A stretch of DNA of 64,000 bases from an uncultured Candidatus Altimarinota bacterium (GCA_937944145.1 CALDZK010000004.1:203113-267112); one strand, 5' to 3'; positions 20,892 to 31,982 are shown, numbered from the stretch's first letter. Notes: a model not told the origin generated them from the letters alone. A program made the numbers and translations.

Positions 20892-21488
20892 ATGATCGCA
20901 TATATCTCTGGGAAAATACTCGATATCTCAGAAAACTCTGTACTTATCATGCCTCACAGTGGTGTTGGCTATGAAATAGCTATCAATGAACTGACCTATA
21001 GTAAAATAGCAACTCAGGAAGATGTCGATCTTTACCTCTACCATCATATATCAGAAGCGACTCAAGCTCTATATGGATTTGTAGAGAGAGAAGAAAAAAA
21101 AGTATTTCTCGAACTGATAAAAATATCTGGAATAGGAGGAAAAGTCGCACTCTCTATACTGTCTTTAGGAATAGACTATATCATCCAAGCTGTACAAAAC
21201 GAGGACAAAGCAGCAGTAGAGCAGATAAAGGGAATCGGGAAAAAGATGGCAGAGAAAATCATCCTCGAACTCAAGGATAAAGACTTTATCAAAACAGCTC
21301 TTGTAGGCACTCCAAAAACAAGTACAGTCCAGACACAACTCCCACCATCACTGATTGAAAATATCAAATCAACTCTGACAAATATGGGATACAGACCAAG
21401 AGATATAGACAGAGTTCTCACACAAATTCCGAGTGATATAGACAGCCCTGAGGCTATTCTATCGTATATGATAAAAGAACTCAGTTAG
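20892..21488 (+). CDS. ruvA: Holliday junction branch migration protein RuvA
   Basis: A 198-residue RuvA, which binds four-way junctions and recruits the RuvB motor. Domains: N-terminal OB fold (MIAYISGKI, GVGYEI), tandem helix-hairpin-helix (ISGIGGKVALSIL and IKGIGKKMAEKIILELKDK) and the C-terminal UBA-like domain (TLTNMGYRPRDIDRVL). Length matches the family. First gene of a ruvA-tyrA-csaB-like run with 1- and 6-base gaps. Confidence 0.96.
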   Translation: MIAYISGKILDISENSVLIMPHSGVGYEIAINELTYSKIATQEDVDLYLYHHISEATQALYGFVEREEKKVFLELIKISGIGGKVALSILSLGIDYIIQAVQNEDKAAVEQIKGIGKKMAEKIILELKDKDFIKTALVGTPKTSTVQTQLPPSLIENIKSTLTNMGYRPRDIDRVLTQIPSDIDSPEAILSYMIKELS

Positions 21489-21489
21489 T

Positions 21490-22233
21490 ATGAAACCAAG
21501 TCTTTGAGTATTTTGATTCGGACAATTTATGGAGTTTTTTACTCCATATATGTTGGAGTATTTTGATGTACAAGTCTATGATAGAACGGGAAAAAATACA
21601 AAAATTATAGATGTATGAGCTAGGGGTGTACCTTTAGAGCAGGCAGCTGCTTGTGATTTTGTACTGCTTGGGTATCCAGCGTGATATATAGAACCATTGG
21701 TAAAAGATATATCTTCCTTCGTGCAACCAGGAGTCGTAGTTTTTGATATTTGCTCTGTGAAAACTCCTGCAGTAGAAGCTATGCTAGGATACTTACCAAA
21801 GAACTGCCATATCATAGGAACACATCCTATTTTTTGACCTCAGAGTGGAAAAAATGGAATTACATGACTGAAAATGACATTCTCAAATATTCGTTCAGAT
21901 ACACAAGTATTTGCAGACTTTATGTCACTATTTCGAGACAATATGAACTTGCAGGTTTTTGAAATGACTGCTCAGGAACATGATAGACAAATGGCTTATA
22001 TCCAGTGAATAACGCATTTTATTTGAAGAGCTATTACGGAACTAAGTATTCCAAATTCTCCTATAGCTACAGAATCATATCTGCATTTACAAGAGGTGGG
22101 AGAAATGGTCTGATCGGACTCAGAAGCATTGTTTCTTTCTATTCAGAAAGATAATCCCTTCACAGAAGATATACGTGCTACGCTGATGAAAGAATTGGGA
22201 TGACTGCAAAAACTTATACAAGATAATAGTTAA
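21490..22233 (+). CDS. Prephenate dehydrogenase family protein (TyrA-like)
   Basis: A 247-residue NAD(P)-dependent oxidoreductase of the prephenate/arogenate dehydrogenase family. The Rossmann motif is GVFGFGQFM (two UGA glycines), then VLLGYP, FDICSVKTP, the family hallmark GTHPIFGPQSG and ITHFIGRAI in the helical domain. The normal reaction makes 4-hydroxyphenylpyruvate or tyrosine. No other aromatic-pathway gene is in the window, and CPR genomes usually lack that pathway, so the substrate may differ. Starts 1 base after the ruvA stop. Confidence 0.85.
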
Positions 22234-22239
22234 ATTTTT

Positions 22240-23256
22240 ATGAATATCTCTATACTCGCATCAGTTTGATGTCAAAACCTGGGGGATGAGCTCATTCTCA
22301 AAAACGAGATACAGCTCCTACGTGAGAGGTACGGTCAAGATACAGTTTTTCGTGTCTTTAGTTATGATCCCCAAAATCCTTTTTTAAAGGATGAGTATGT
22401 CTCGTATAGAGAGTATTTTCCTGTTGGTATAAAAGACATCAGTAATCTCGGAAGAAATATTAAAAATGCTGCAAGTTTTTTTGTGACACTTATGTGGTCT
22501 GATCTGATAGTTATCTGAGGATGAGGGCTCTTTTATGAAACAGAGGTGCAGTCTACTCGTAGTCCACTCGATCTGTGGGTGTATCGTATGAAGTGGATCA
22601 GGGTACTCCAAAAACCAGTGTTATTTTTCGGAGTGGGGATAGATGTACAGACTGAGTTAGAAATAAAAAAAATACAAAAGATATTTTCTTATAAAAAAGC
22701 AGAGATCACGGTACGTGATATGCAGAGTTTCTTTATTCTCAACGAACTGGGTATCTCTGCAGAAGTGATAGACGACCCTGTTTTTATAGACCATGATTCT
22801 GAGTCGAAGTGACAGATACTGTTGATCCAATCAGTCAAAGATTTTTCTCCGAAAAATCTCCCAAAATACTCCCTGCTTGGACAACGTGTAGGAGTTGCAC
22901 TCAGACAGGGGTATATGACGCACGCGAAGAGCCCAGAACTTGAGATACTCATGATCGAAGAGTTTCTGTCTCTTTTAGAAGAAAAATGAGCTCATATCGT
23001 ACTGCTGCCACATAGTTTTCACCAGAGTGACAGCAAGGCAAATGATTATGTATTTTTAGAAAAATTCCTAAAAGAATCAAGAGAGATAAAGACTACTATG
23101 GCAGAGGTCTATGAAGTGTATACGGGAAAACAAATAGATATCTGTATTGCGATGCGACTCCACTCTATCATCCTATCTTATGTGTATGGTATACAGATCA
23201 TCGCACTGTCCTATAGTCAAAAAACTGATCAAGTGTTAAAAAAACTCTCAAAATAG
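22240..23256 (+). CDS. Polysaccharide pyruvyl transferase family protein (CsaB-like)
   Basis: A 338-residue protein of the CsaB/WcaK family, which adds pyruvate ketals to cell-surface sugars; in Gram-positives this anchors S-layer proteins. Motifs: the N-terminal GCQNLGDELIL, DLIVIGGGGLFYE, FFGVGIDV, VRDMQS, the mid-chain VGVALRQG and the C-terminal IAMRLHSIILSYVYG with the conserved His. Length is typical. It follows the TyrA-like gene by 6 bases and its stop lies within a terminator stem. A role in surface glycan modification is inferred from the family only. Confidence 0.85.
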
Positions 23257-23278
23257 ATTTGAGAGTTTTTATTTTTCA
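23243..23278 (+). terminator. Terminator after the pyruvyl transferase gene
   Basis: AAACTCTCAAA/TTTGAGAGTTT stem spanning the stop codon, followed by TTTTATTTTTC. Confidence 0.8.
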
Positions 23279-23289
23279 AAAGGATGTTT

Positions 23290-23883
23290 TTATCCACACT
23301 CTGGATTCGACCCTGGATTCCCGTTTATTACTATTAGGGCTGTAGTGCTACTTGCTGCTCCTCAACTGAGAGTACATGCTCCACTATTTTCACTTGTTAT
23401 ACTTCCTCCAGCGAGGTCTGTAGAGAGTGTATCGAGAGAAAGTCATGTTTCAAATCTGATATCGTCTGTTCACCCATCTCCAGGTGCTTTTTTTGTAGTG
23501 TTTCCTTCATTTTCAAATGCTGTTGATATCTCATAGGCCCCAAACTCTATACCATTTTCATCGTCTCCTGCAGTGTAGGCATATCCACAGTCACCTCCAC
23601 CGTTACATGTTTGTCCATGTTTTTGATCAGTTGGAAGTCTCTTGATATATGTATTTGTTTTGTCTACAAATTCACTTGCATATGGATACTCAGAATCATC
23701 TTGGTATACTTGTTCGACAGCACCTTTGAGAGCATCTACATCTCTAATTCTAGTAGTGTCTCTTGCTTTTTGTATTTGACTCGTATATACCGTAACTGCA
23801 CCAGTAGCGAGGATACCAATGATTGTTATTACTACGAGGAGTTCGATCAGTGTGAACCCAGTTTTCTTTTGTGTGTGTAACAT
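23290..23883 (-). CDS. Type IV major-pilin-like protein
   Basis: A 197-residue prepilin. The leader ends KKTG and the mature chain begins FTLIELLVVITIIGILATGAV, the classic peptidase site with Glu5 and a hydrophobic assembly helix. The globular part has paired cysteines (TCNGGGDCGY) and a Gly/Ser-rich C-terminus ending NPGSNPECG that is reached only by reading three UGA codons as Gly. Resembles PilA/GspG-type pilins; minor pilins occur at 53-55 kb. Confidence 0.9.
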
Positions 23884-24112
23884 AGAAAGATTAAATTATG
23901 TAACTAAATATATAATACTCTTTTATTATAGCATTTTTTGCAGAGGTTTAAAAATATGGCAAGGTATTTTTACTTGATAAAACTGTATTTACTTTTTTGG
24001 CTATGTTTTATTATTTGGGATTTTCTCCCAAAAATAGCGTGGTCGTTTATTTGGAGAAATAGTTTTTTTCTATATAATCGGGCCGTTTATTATTTGTTAT
24101 ACTAAAAAACAT

Positions 24113-25417
24113 ATGAAAGTAACGAGAAAAGACCTCCCGAAATCTATCGTAGAACTCATGATAGAGGCAGATACTGCTGAGGTTGCAAAACAGAGAAAAA
24201 AAGTATTTTCTACTCTGAGAGAAAAAGGAGAGGTAAAATGATTTCGTAAGGGAGCAAATATCCCAGACGAAGTTCTGGAAAAGAACTACGGATCTGACTA
24301 TATCAGTCAAATGACGATAGAATATGCTATTGATATCCTCTATAGAGAGGCTCTCAAAAAAGAGAAACTCATGCCTGTGGCACAAGGAGAGATCCAAGAA
24401 ATAGTCTCTCAGTCTCCACTTCAGATCAGGATGCATATAGAAGTACTTCCGGAAGTGACTATCGGAGCAGGGTATAAAAAAATCAAACTCAAAAAACAAA
24501 AACTCAGTGTGAGTGCGACCGAGATACAAGCAGCTCTTGATGATATTCAGACTCGTTTTACGCACTTTCATGATGTAGAAGACACAAAGAAAAAAGCAGC
24601 TATGGGAGACAAACTCACGATAGATACAGACGGACATGATAGCAAAGGAAACCTTATGGAATCTACTTCTATGAGAGACTATCCACTCGTTCTTGGTTCA
24701 AACATGCTCGTCCCAGGTTTTGAAGAATGACTTGTTGGGGTGACCTTGGGAGAAGAAAAAGAACTTGATATAACATTTCCAAAAGACTATCACAATGCTG
24801 ACTTTGCTGGAAAAAAGACTAAATTCAAAGTAACCGTGAAGAAGTTTGAACATGCACATAAACCGGAGTTTACGACAGAGTTTATCAAACAACTCAGAGG
24901 AAAAGACCTCGATCTCAAAGGATTTAAAGAACTCATAAAAGAAGAACTCCTCGAGACAAAGACTATGAACGCACAGATGGATCAGGAAATGCAACTCATA
25001 GATGAGCTTCTAAAGGTTACAAAAATAGACGTAGGGGACAAAATTCTCGCACAACAAATGGAAAAAGTATACGCAGAGATAAAAGAAAATATCACCAAAG
25101 ATGGAATCAAGATAGAGCATTATCTCGAATCACTCAAGCTGACAGAAGAAGAGTACAAGGAAAAAAATGTACAACCTACAGCTCTCAAGAGACTCCAGTG
25201 AGAACTTATACTCCATAAACTTCAAGAACAAGAAAAAGTAGAGATCTCAGAAAAAGATATGGAAGCAGAAATCAAAAAAGTCATGGCACGTTTTGAATCT
25301 GAGGATGTACTCGAGAGGCTCAAGGAACTCTACGTTCCTGGAAACAAATACTACGAAGAACTCAAAATGCGTATGATATATAGAAAACTTATAGATAGCT
25401 TTTTCACTTGAGAATAA
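24113..25417 (+). CDS. tig: Trigger factor (ribosome-bound chaperone, peptidyl-prolyl isomerase)
   Basis: A 434-residue trigger factor. Domain order: N-terminal ribosome-binding domain with the signature VKGFRKGANIP (Gly-Phe-Arg-Lys; the Gly is UGA), the FKBP-type isomerase domain with GDKLTIDTDG, MLVPGFEEGLVG and LDITFPKDYHNADFAGKKTKFKVTVK, then the long helical C-terminal domain (DQEMQLIDELLK). Length matches the family. TATAAT lies ~40 bases upstream of ATG 24113. Monocistronic. Confidence 0.96.
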
Positions 25418-25512
25418 AAAAGTATTTGGGATTTATTATTTGATTGCTTAAAGATTTTGTTTATTCTGTTCATAAGCTTAGGCTAATATTTATTTTTATT
25501 ATGTATATATGT

Positions 25513-26091
25513 ATGAAAAAGTTATGTATTGTTCTACTGGCACTCTCTAGTTTTATACTTGCGAGTTGTGGTGGTACTCCTGCGAGTCAGGATGCAGTCC
25601 CTGTATCTACTGATCTGCCTGCAGAGCAAGCAGTAGTAGAAGAAGTTCTCTCTCCAGAAGCTCAAGCAGCATATGACGCTGAACAGGCAATCGCTCAAGA
25701 GGCAGAAGCTCAATTGGCAGAAGAATTAGAATGAGTAGAACTCACATCAGTTGCTTCTGGGAGTTTTGTTTGAATTGCGCCAGGACATAACGCTGATGGT
25801 GCAGTAACGATAAGTGAAAATGGAGACAATCTCGTTATTGATCTTGATAGTTCTTTTGTTTCTGATGAAGGACCAGATCTCTATGTTATTTTGACGCAAG
25901 AACAGACTCTCACATGAGCTGATCCTGTACAACTAGATACTTCAAAAATCATTCGTGTTGCTCCACTTGTAAGTCTGACAGGAGAACAGAAATATGAAAT
26001 ATCAAAAGCTGACTTTGAATCTCATGGGTATGCAGTAGCTATCTGGTGTAATGAGTTTAATGTTGTTTTTGGTGCAGCGACTCTCAACTAA
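25513..26091 (+). CDS. Lipoprotein with DM13 domain
   Basis: A 192-residue exported lipoprotein. The signal peptide MKKLCIVLLALSSFILASC ends in a lipobox (LASC), followed by an Ala/Glu/Gln-rich linker and a DM13 domain: GSFVGIAPGHNADGAVTI, DEGPDLYVIL, GEQKYEI and the hallmark AIWCNEF with its Cys, then VVFGAATL. DM13 is a small beta fold proposed to take part in redox or electron-transfer reactions. An in-frame upstream ATG at 25501 exists, but 25513 gives the proper signal peptide. Confidence 0.85.
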
Positions 26092-26121
26092 AGACTCGTT
26101 TTTAGTAGTAGATCATAAAAT

Positions 26122-26150
26122 AAAAAGAATCCTAAAATAGGATTCTTTTT
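26122..26150. terminator. Bidirectional terminator (DM13 lipoprotein / O-methyltransferase)
   Basis: AAGAATCCT/AGGATTCTT stem with A-run before and T-run after; the right flank overlaps the stop of the convergent gene. Confidence 0.85.
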
Positions 26151-26697
26151 ATTTTATGATCATCATGATGCCATCGTCTTCATCGATAGGAAGGATGTTG
26201 TAGGTGAGTTTTTGCTCATCTACATAGATATAGAGATCCTCCATTTTATGACGAAATTTTATTACATCATCGATAACGATGATACCTCATTCTTCGAGTT
26301 TATCCCACGCGAGCTCGAGAAATACTTTGCTACGTTTTTTGAGACCATCTATAAATATAAAGTCATATTTTTGATCAAGTGTAGGGATGATATCTCGAGC
26401 GTCTCCGTGATAAGCTTGTATAGTTTTTTCTGTTTTGGCTTGTTTGAAGTTCTCTAGGGCTGCCTTATGTGCAACTTCAGAAAAATCGATAGTCGTTATA
26501 TGTCCTCACCACTCTTCGAGTTCGCAAGCAAAATGTATTGTCGAGTATCCGTTTGCTGTCCCGATTTCTAGCATATTTTTCACCTTTTTCTTTCGGATTA
26601 TTCCTCTGAGAAAGCAGGCATTTTCTAGAGTGATATTTGGAATATTATTGACTATTCCATATTTTTTGAGTTTTGCGAGAAACGGTATACGATCCAT
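26149..26697 (-). CDS. O-methyltransferase-like SAM-dependent methyltransferase
   Basis: A 182-residue methyltransferase of the catechol/caffeoyl-CoA O-methyltransferase type (Methyltransf_24). Motif I is NMLEIGTANGYSTIHFA, motif II TTIDFSEVAHKAA, the HGDARDIIPTL segment and the metal-binding YDFIFIDGLKK strand. The second half is reached through UGA glycines at 26506 and later. Substrate unknown. Convergent with the DM13 lipoprotein gene. Confidence 0.85.
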
Positions 26698-26835
26698 AGT
26701 TATTTTATGTTAGGTGATATGAGACTTATACTACGATATTTTCTATATTTGTAAAAAAATCAAACAAAAAGTTTGCCTTTTGCGGAGTCGTTCTATATAA
26801 TGAGCTTGTTTTTATTACATCTTTATATTTATCTT

Positions 26836-27192
26836 ATGAAAAATATCCTAAAGGCTTCTATTGCAGCTCTTGTTGTTGCACAAACTGAGTTGGCAAGCGC
26901 TGCTATCAACTTTGGAGGAAGCAACGTTCAAGAAGGACTCAGAGGTTCTGGTGATACAGCTGATGGTGCTGTTCAGTCTCTTATCACTAACGCTATTGGA
27001 TTTCTCTACCTCGTAGCTGTAGTATTTGCTCTTTGGGGAGGATTTAATATCCTGACTGCTGGAGGAGATGAAGAAAAAGTGAAAAAAGGGAAAACTATCT
27101 TGATCCAAGCTGCTCTTGGTCTCGTGGTTATCTGGCTCGCAAGTTCAATCATTACTTGGATCGTTACAAGAATCCTCGTAAACGCTGCATAA
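26836..27192 (+). CDS. VirB2/TrbC-like pilin subunit
   Basis: A 118-residue exported membrane protein: a signal peptide ending around ASA, a short polar segment, then two hydrophobic helices (AIGFLYLVAVVFALWGGFNIL and ILIQAALGLVVIWLASSIITWIV) joined by a basic loop GGDEEKVKKGK. This is the T4SS pilin layout common in CPR genomes. No other VirB gene is in the window. Codon use (GCT, CTC, GGA; no UGA) suggests high expression. Followed by a strong terminator. Confidence 0.78.
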   Translation: MKNILKASIAALVVAQTELASAAINFGGSNVQEGLRGSGDTADGAVQSLITNAIGFLYLVAVVFALWGGFNILTAGGDEEKVKKGKTILIQAALGLVVIWLASSIITWIVTRILVNAA

Positions 27193-27204
27193 TTCGTACG
27201 TCAT

Positions 27205-27238
27205 TAAAAAACCTTCCTAAATTTAGGAAGGTTTTTTA
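27205..27238. terminator. Bidirectional terminator after the VirB2-like gene
   Basis: AAAAACCTTCCTAAA/TTTAGGAAGGTTTTT, 12 bases past the stop; also serves the minus-strand gene ending at 27255. Confidence 0.88.
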
Positions 27239-27254
27239 AATATACTTGAGAGTT

Positions 27255-27485
27255 TTAGAAATCGAAGTCTTCGCTTTCATTGTCTTTACTCGGTTCGTGG
27301 AGTATACCATATACTCCATATCCAATAAGTGCTCCTGTCCCTATAGATGCCAGAGCAAGGAGATAGGTATTTTTTACCCAGATGAGGACATATGCTTGTC
27401 CTGCAGAGACCATGTTCTCAATTACGAGTATAGATGCTAGGAGTACTCCAACGAGTAGAAGTGTCATGTGAAAATTTATTTTCAT
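27255..27485 (-). CDS. Small membrane protein (76 aa)
   Basis: A 76-residue protein with two hydrophobic helices (MTLLLVGVLLASILVIENM and LLALASIGTGALIGYGVYGIL) and an acidic C-terminal tail (SKDNESEDFDF). No family recognised. It faces the VirB2-like gene across a shared terminator. Confidence 0.7.
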   Translation of the reverse strand: MKINFHMTLLLVGVLLASILVIENMVSAGQAYVLIWVKNTYLLALASIGTGALIGYGVYGILHEPSKDNESEDFDF

Positions 27486-27545
27486 GCTTTTGTTTTTATA
27501 AGTATCTGTTTTTGATTATAGGGTGAGGGGGAGTTTTTTCAAATT

Positions 27546-27833
27546 TTAATTAAGCGTATCGAGGATTCTAAGATATTGATTGAGGGTAGATTTTAGTTGT
27601 ATAGTTAGCAGTTGATGATGTTTTTTTGTTCTTTTACTCCTTGTAACTAATTGTATAGATTTTTGTACTTCTATTTCTTTTATTACTTGATGGATATCAG
27701 ATTGTATTTCATCTCTGAACTTTTGAGGATTACCTCTCAGAGTCGTTACTCTTTTTTGTATTAAAATACTAGACTCCTTGGAGAGTCCAATAGGTGCTTG
27801 GATGTATTCCCATCCTTCTTTGTATTTTCTCAT
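27546..27833 (-). CDS. Hypothetical protein (95 aa)
   Basis: A 95-residue basic, mostly helical protein (MRKYKEGWEYIQAP; KRTKKHHQLLTIQLKSTLNQYL). It ends in TAA at 27546, ~60 bases downstream of the start of the small membrane gene. No family recognised; no UGA codons. Divergent from leuS. Confidence 0.65.
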   Translation of the reverse strand: MRKYKEGWEYIQAPIGLSKESSILIQKRVTTLRGNPQKFRDEIQSDIHQVIKEIEVQKSIQLVTRSKRTKKHHQLLTIQLKSTLNQYLRILDTLN

Positions 27834-27970
27834 ATCTTGTATGTATATCTAAAAAATATTATATATTTATACTCATAAATTTATTTTATGTCAAATTAAT
27901 AGCTTCTTCTTTACTTTCAGAGCTATTTTCTTAGAATTATTTCACTTAGGTATTTATAAAAAGTGACCTC

Positions 27971-30900
27971 ATGTATAACCATCAAGAAATAGAAAAAAAA
28001 TGGCAAAATTATTGGCAAGAGCATAATACTTTTAAGACAAGTAATACTTCACTCAAACCAAAATACTATGTTCTGGATATGTTTCCATATCCAAGTGGGG
28101 CTGGTCTCCATGTAGGGCATCCAGAGGGATACACAGCAAACGATATTGTAGCGAGACACAAGCACGCAACAGGACACAATGTCCTCCATCCTATGGGATG
28201 GGACGCTTTTGGTTTGCCTGCAGAAAACTACGCAATAAAGACCGGAACACACCCGAGAATCACCACTGATGAAAATATTGCGACTTTTAAATGTCAGATA
28301 CAATCACTGGGATTTTCCTATGATTGGGAGAGAGAAATAGACACTACGGATCCAAAGTATTTCCAGTGGACGCAGTGGATTTTTCTCAAACTTTTTGAGC
28401 AAGGATTGGCTTATGAGCAAGATCTTCCTATCAATTATTGTCCGAGTTGTAAAACGGGACTTGCAAATGAAGAGGTTCTAGGAGATTTTAGTTGTGAGAG
28501 ATGTGGAACCACGGTAGAAAAGAAAAAGATTCGTCAGTGGGTTCTTGCTATTACTAAGTATGCAGAGAGACTTCTGGCAGATGTAGATGATCTCGATTGG
28601 CCAGAGGGAATCAAGGATATGCAAAGAAACTGGATCGGAAAGAGCGAGGGATGTGAGTTTGAGCTCAAAAAAGTAGATGATGCAAAAAAATCAATACGTG
28701 TATACACAACCCGTGTTGATACAGTTTTTGGTATGACCTATTGTGTCATCGCTCCTGATCATCCACATGTACAAGATTTTATAGAAGATTCTCACAGAAC
28801 AGAATGTGACACATATATAGACAAAGCAAATCATGAATCTGACCAAGACAGAACAGCAGATGACAAAGAAAAAACGGGAGTTTTTACAGGGAGCTATATG
28901 ATCAACCCGTATAACGGAGAAGAAGTACCTCTCTGGATAGCAGACTATGTCCTTGGAAACTATGGAACTGGAGCTGTTATGGCTGTACCGGCTCATGATG
29001 AGAGGGACTGGGAGTTTGCGAAGAAGTATGGTATCGAGATAAAATGTGTAATCGAGACTGAGTATGCTACTCGACCTGTAAACTGAGTTACTTTTTGAAG
29101 TTCTCCTCAAAGTTTTTGAAAATATTGTGAACAACTCGATTCTCTTCCTCCATTTCTTTCTTCTAAATCGGAAGGAGCTAGAGTAGTCAATTCTTGAAAA
29201 TATAATTGATTAAATATAAAGGAAGCTCAGAAGAAGTTTACCAAACTCGCAGAAGAAAAATGATTTGGACATAAAAAAGTGAACTACAAACTCCGTGACT
29301 GGCTCTTTTCTCGTCAGAGATACTGGGGAGAACCAATTCCACTTATCCACTTAGAGAGAGATGGTGTGAGAGCGTTACCGAGAATTACATCACTGAGTGA
29401 CAGTATGGAGAGTTGAAGAGCGTATGTGCTAAAAAGTCCCCCTCCTAACCCCCCCCTAGCAGGGGAGGGACAATCTGTATGAGAAGATGTAGCTACTTCT
29501 CTCCTGTCAGGGGGAGATAGAGAGGGGACTGACTCTCGAACTCTCTGCTCCAAATGACAAACAAAATCCCTCGTAATAGACGGAAAAATAGTCTCAAAGA
29601 TATACTCAGGAATCTATACAGATATCATTTGCGATTATGACCTGCCTCTCGAACTCCCACAAGTAGATGAATACCAACCAGCAGGAGATGGAACATCACC
29701 ACTTACAAAAGTAGATGATTTTGTACAAGTATCACTCGCAGACAACCTGATAGGAAAAAGAGAAACCAATACTATGCCTCAATGGGGAGGAAGCTGTTGG
29801 TATTACCTTAGATTTATGGATAATAAAAATCCAGATGATTTGGTGGGGAGAACCATCGAAAATTATTGGGGAAGTGTAGATAGTTATGTAGGAGGTGCAG
29901 AACATGCTGTTCTTCACTTGCTCTATGCACGTTTTTGGCATAAGTTCTTATTTGATATAGGAGTGGTTTCTACTACAGAACCATTTTATAGACTCAGAAA
30001 TCAGGGGATGATTCTCGGGATGAGTTATAGAAATAGTAAATGAAAACTCATAGCAAGTGATATGGTTGAAGAAAAAGCAGGAAAGTATATAGATACAGAA
30101 ACAGGTGAGGAACTCGAAAAAATACCTGCAAAGATGAGTAAATCACTCAAAAATGTTATCAATCCTGATGAAATTGTTTCTCAGTATGGAGCTGACACCC
30201 TTAGACTCTATGAGATGTATATGGCTGATTTCAAAGATGCAGCTCCATGGGATACTACAGCTATTGTTGGAGTGAGAAGACTCCTAGATAAAGTATATAA
30301 ACTCTTTATAGAAGAAAATGGAAAACAGTCAGACAACGACGATGAAGCGATGAAGACGATTCATAAAGCTACTAAAAAAATAGGAGAAGATATAGAAAAC
30401 TATAAATTCAACACAGCTATCGCGCAACTGATGATCTGTATGAATACGGGAGAACCTACTGATACTGAGAAAAAAACTCAGTGGAGGAGTATGTTTATCA
30501 GACTGCTACACCCATTTGCTCCACATATGGCAGAGGAGTGTTGGGAAAAAATAGCATCCCCAACACAGCAATATGATAAGATATATTTTGCTACTGGAAA
30601 CACTGCAAAGATCGAAAGAGCACAGAAGCTCCTCTCACAAATCAATCCAGATGCAATTATAGAAAAGTATAGCGGTATCATCGATGTAGAAGAAACAGCG
30701 CAGACACCACTTGCATGTGCTCTTCAGAAGCTCGAAGTATACAAATCAAAAGATATTGATGCTCCTATAGCAGTTGCAGATACAGCTGTATATTTCGAAA
30801 ATGCAGATTTCGACTTTGAACCTACAAAGGTAAAGAGAACGGCACTAGAACTTGCTGGAAAAAAGGAATCAGATCTATCAGTCGAAGAAGTTGCGGAGCT

Positions 30901-31441
30901 AATGATAGGCTACTATCAACAAAAAGCTCAAGAGGCAGGTGGAAGTCTCGAGTATTACTATATAGATAGTTGGGCTGTTTTATATCCAAATGGAGAAATA
31001 AAGACCTTTGAATATAGGAGAGAGTACACACTGACAGATGAGAGGCAAGGAGAGCTGAAACCATATTTTCCTATGGCTAGTCTCTATATATCAAAATACA
31101 CAGGAAAAAGATTACACGAATCAACAGATGAAGATTTCTTTGTAGAATTTGCAGGGCAGAGCGAGGCTCTAAAAGAATTATTTTGATACCAAGATGCTTC
31201 GGTATTTTTTGCTCCATGGCCAGAGTATGATGAAAACTTGGTTGTTGATAATGAAATCACTATCGGAGTACAGGTCCTTGGAAAACTCAGAGGAGAGATC
31301 ATGATAGCAGTAGATGAGTCAAAAGACAGCGTACTGCAAAAAGCAAAAACCAATGAAAATGTTGCGAAGTGGCTTGAAGGGAAGCAACTCGTAAAAGAGA
31401 TATATGTACCAGGGAAGATTGTTAATTTAGTGGTAAAATAA
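27971..31441 (+). CDS. leuS: Leucyl-tRNA synthetase with inserted HAM1/ITPase-like domain
   Basis: Charges tRNA-Leu; 1156 residues against the usual 800-870. Present in order: HIGH motif ([13 protein letters not shown]), zinc cysteines (CPSC...CERC), CP1 editing domain ([23 protein letters not shown]), [32 protein letters not shown], anticodon-binding helices and the C-terminal VLGKLRGEI. Two insertions explain the length: residues ~487-523 come from a palindromic repeat, and residues ~867-1072 look like a HAM1/RdgB pyrophosphatase domain ([31 protein letters not shown]), set between [13 protein letters not shown] and WPEYDENLV. The frame is continuous throughout. Confidence 0.95.
29428..29540 (+). 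repeat. Palindromic repeat copy inside leuS
   Basis: GTCCCCCTCC...CCCCCTAGCAGGGGAGGGAC forms one hairpin end and CTCTCCTGTCAGGGGGAGATAGAG the other, with a GAAGATGTAGCTACTTC palindromic core, the same layout as the intergenic copy. Translated in frame ([12 protein letters not shown]). Confidence 0.8.
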
Positions 31442-31446
31442 TATCT

Positions 31447-31953
31447 ATGTTCTGACTCTCCCTTGCATTTTTTGCTTCTCAAATCCTCGCAGGTATAGCG
31501 ATCATCGCAGATATCTGCAGTTTTCAGTTCAAGGAACGTAAAAAGATCATTGTCTTTTTTATGATTGCAGCCAGTTGTATCGCTCTTCATTATTTTCTTC
31601 TCGAGAGATATGTGGCTTCGGGGATTATCTCGATAGGGATTATTCGATTCTTTGTTGCCTATCATAGTACCTGGAAATACTGGAAATATATATTTATAGG
31701 ATTATTTTCAGCTGTAACGATCTTGTTTTACAAGGACTATTATGATATACTCATACTTTTTGCTATGAGTCTCTCTACTATTGCTTCTTTCCGAAAAGAC
31801 GATCACTCTCTGAGGCTCTTTATGATATGAGGAACACTGACCACTATTGCTTATAACTTCTTGATATTTTCACCTGTATGAGTTTTGCTCGAGGCTATAT
31901 TCTTAGGGAGTAATCTGGTTGGATACTACCGTCACTATATTCGTAAAAAATAA
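31447..31953 (+). CDS. YgjV-family inner membrane protein
   Basis: A 168-residue integral membrane protein with about five or six hydrophobic helices. The pattern of helices with ALHYFLLE, GIIRFFVAY, and TIASFRKDDHSLRLFMIGG resembles the Imp-YgjV family (PF10688). Function of that family is unknown. It starts 6 bases after leuS, so it is probably co-transcribed with it, and ends at a strong bidirectional terminator. Confidence 0.7.
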
Positions 31954-31982
31954 AAAGACTGAATTAATCAGTCTTTTTATTT
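31953..31982. terminator. Bidirectional terminator (YgjV-like / zinc-ribbon protein)
   Basis: AAAAAGACTGA/TCAGTCTTTTT around an ATTAA loop, touching both stop codons of the convergent genes. Confidence 0.88.

Noticed and set aside
25444..25512. Start of the DM13 lipoprotein at 25444
   Set aside because: It would put a 23-residue extension before a perfect lipoprotein signal peptide starting at 25513.
31447..31953. Continuation of leuS into the next frame
   Set aside because: leuS ends with TAA after the canonical C-terminal strand, and the next gene is a membrane protein with its own ATG.
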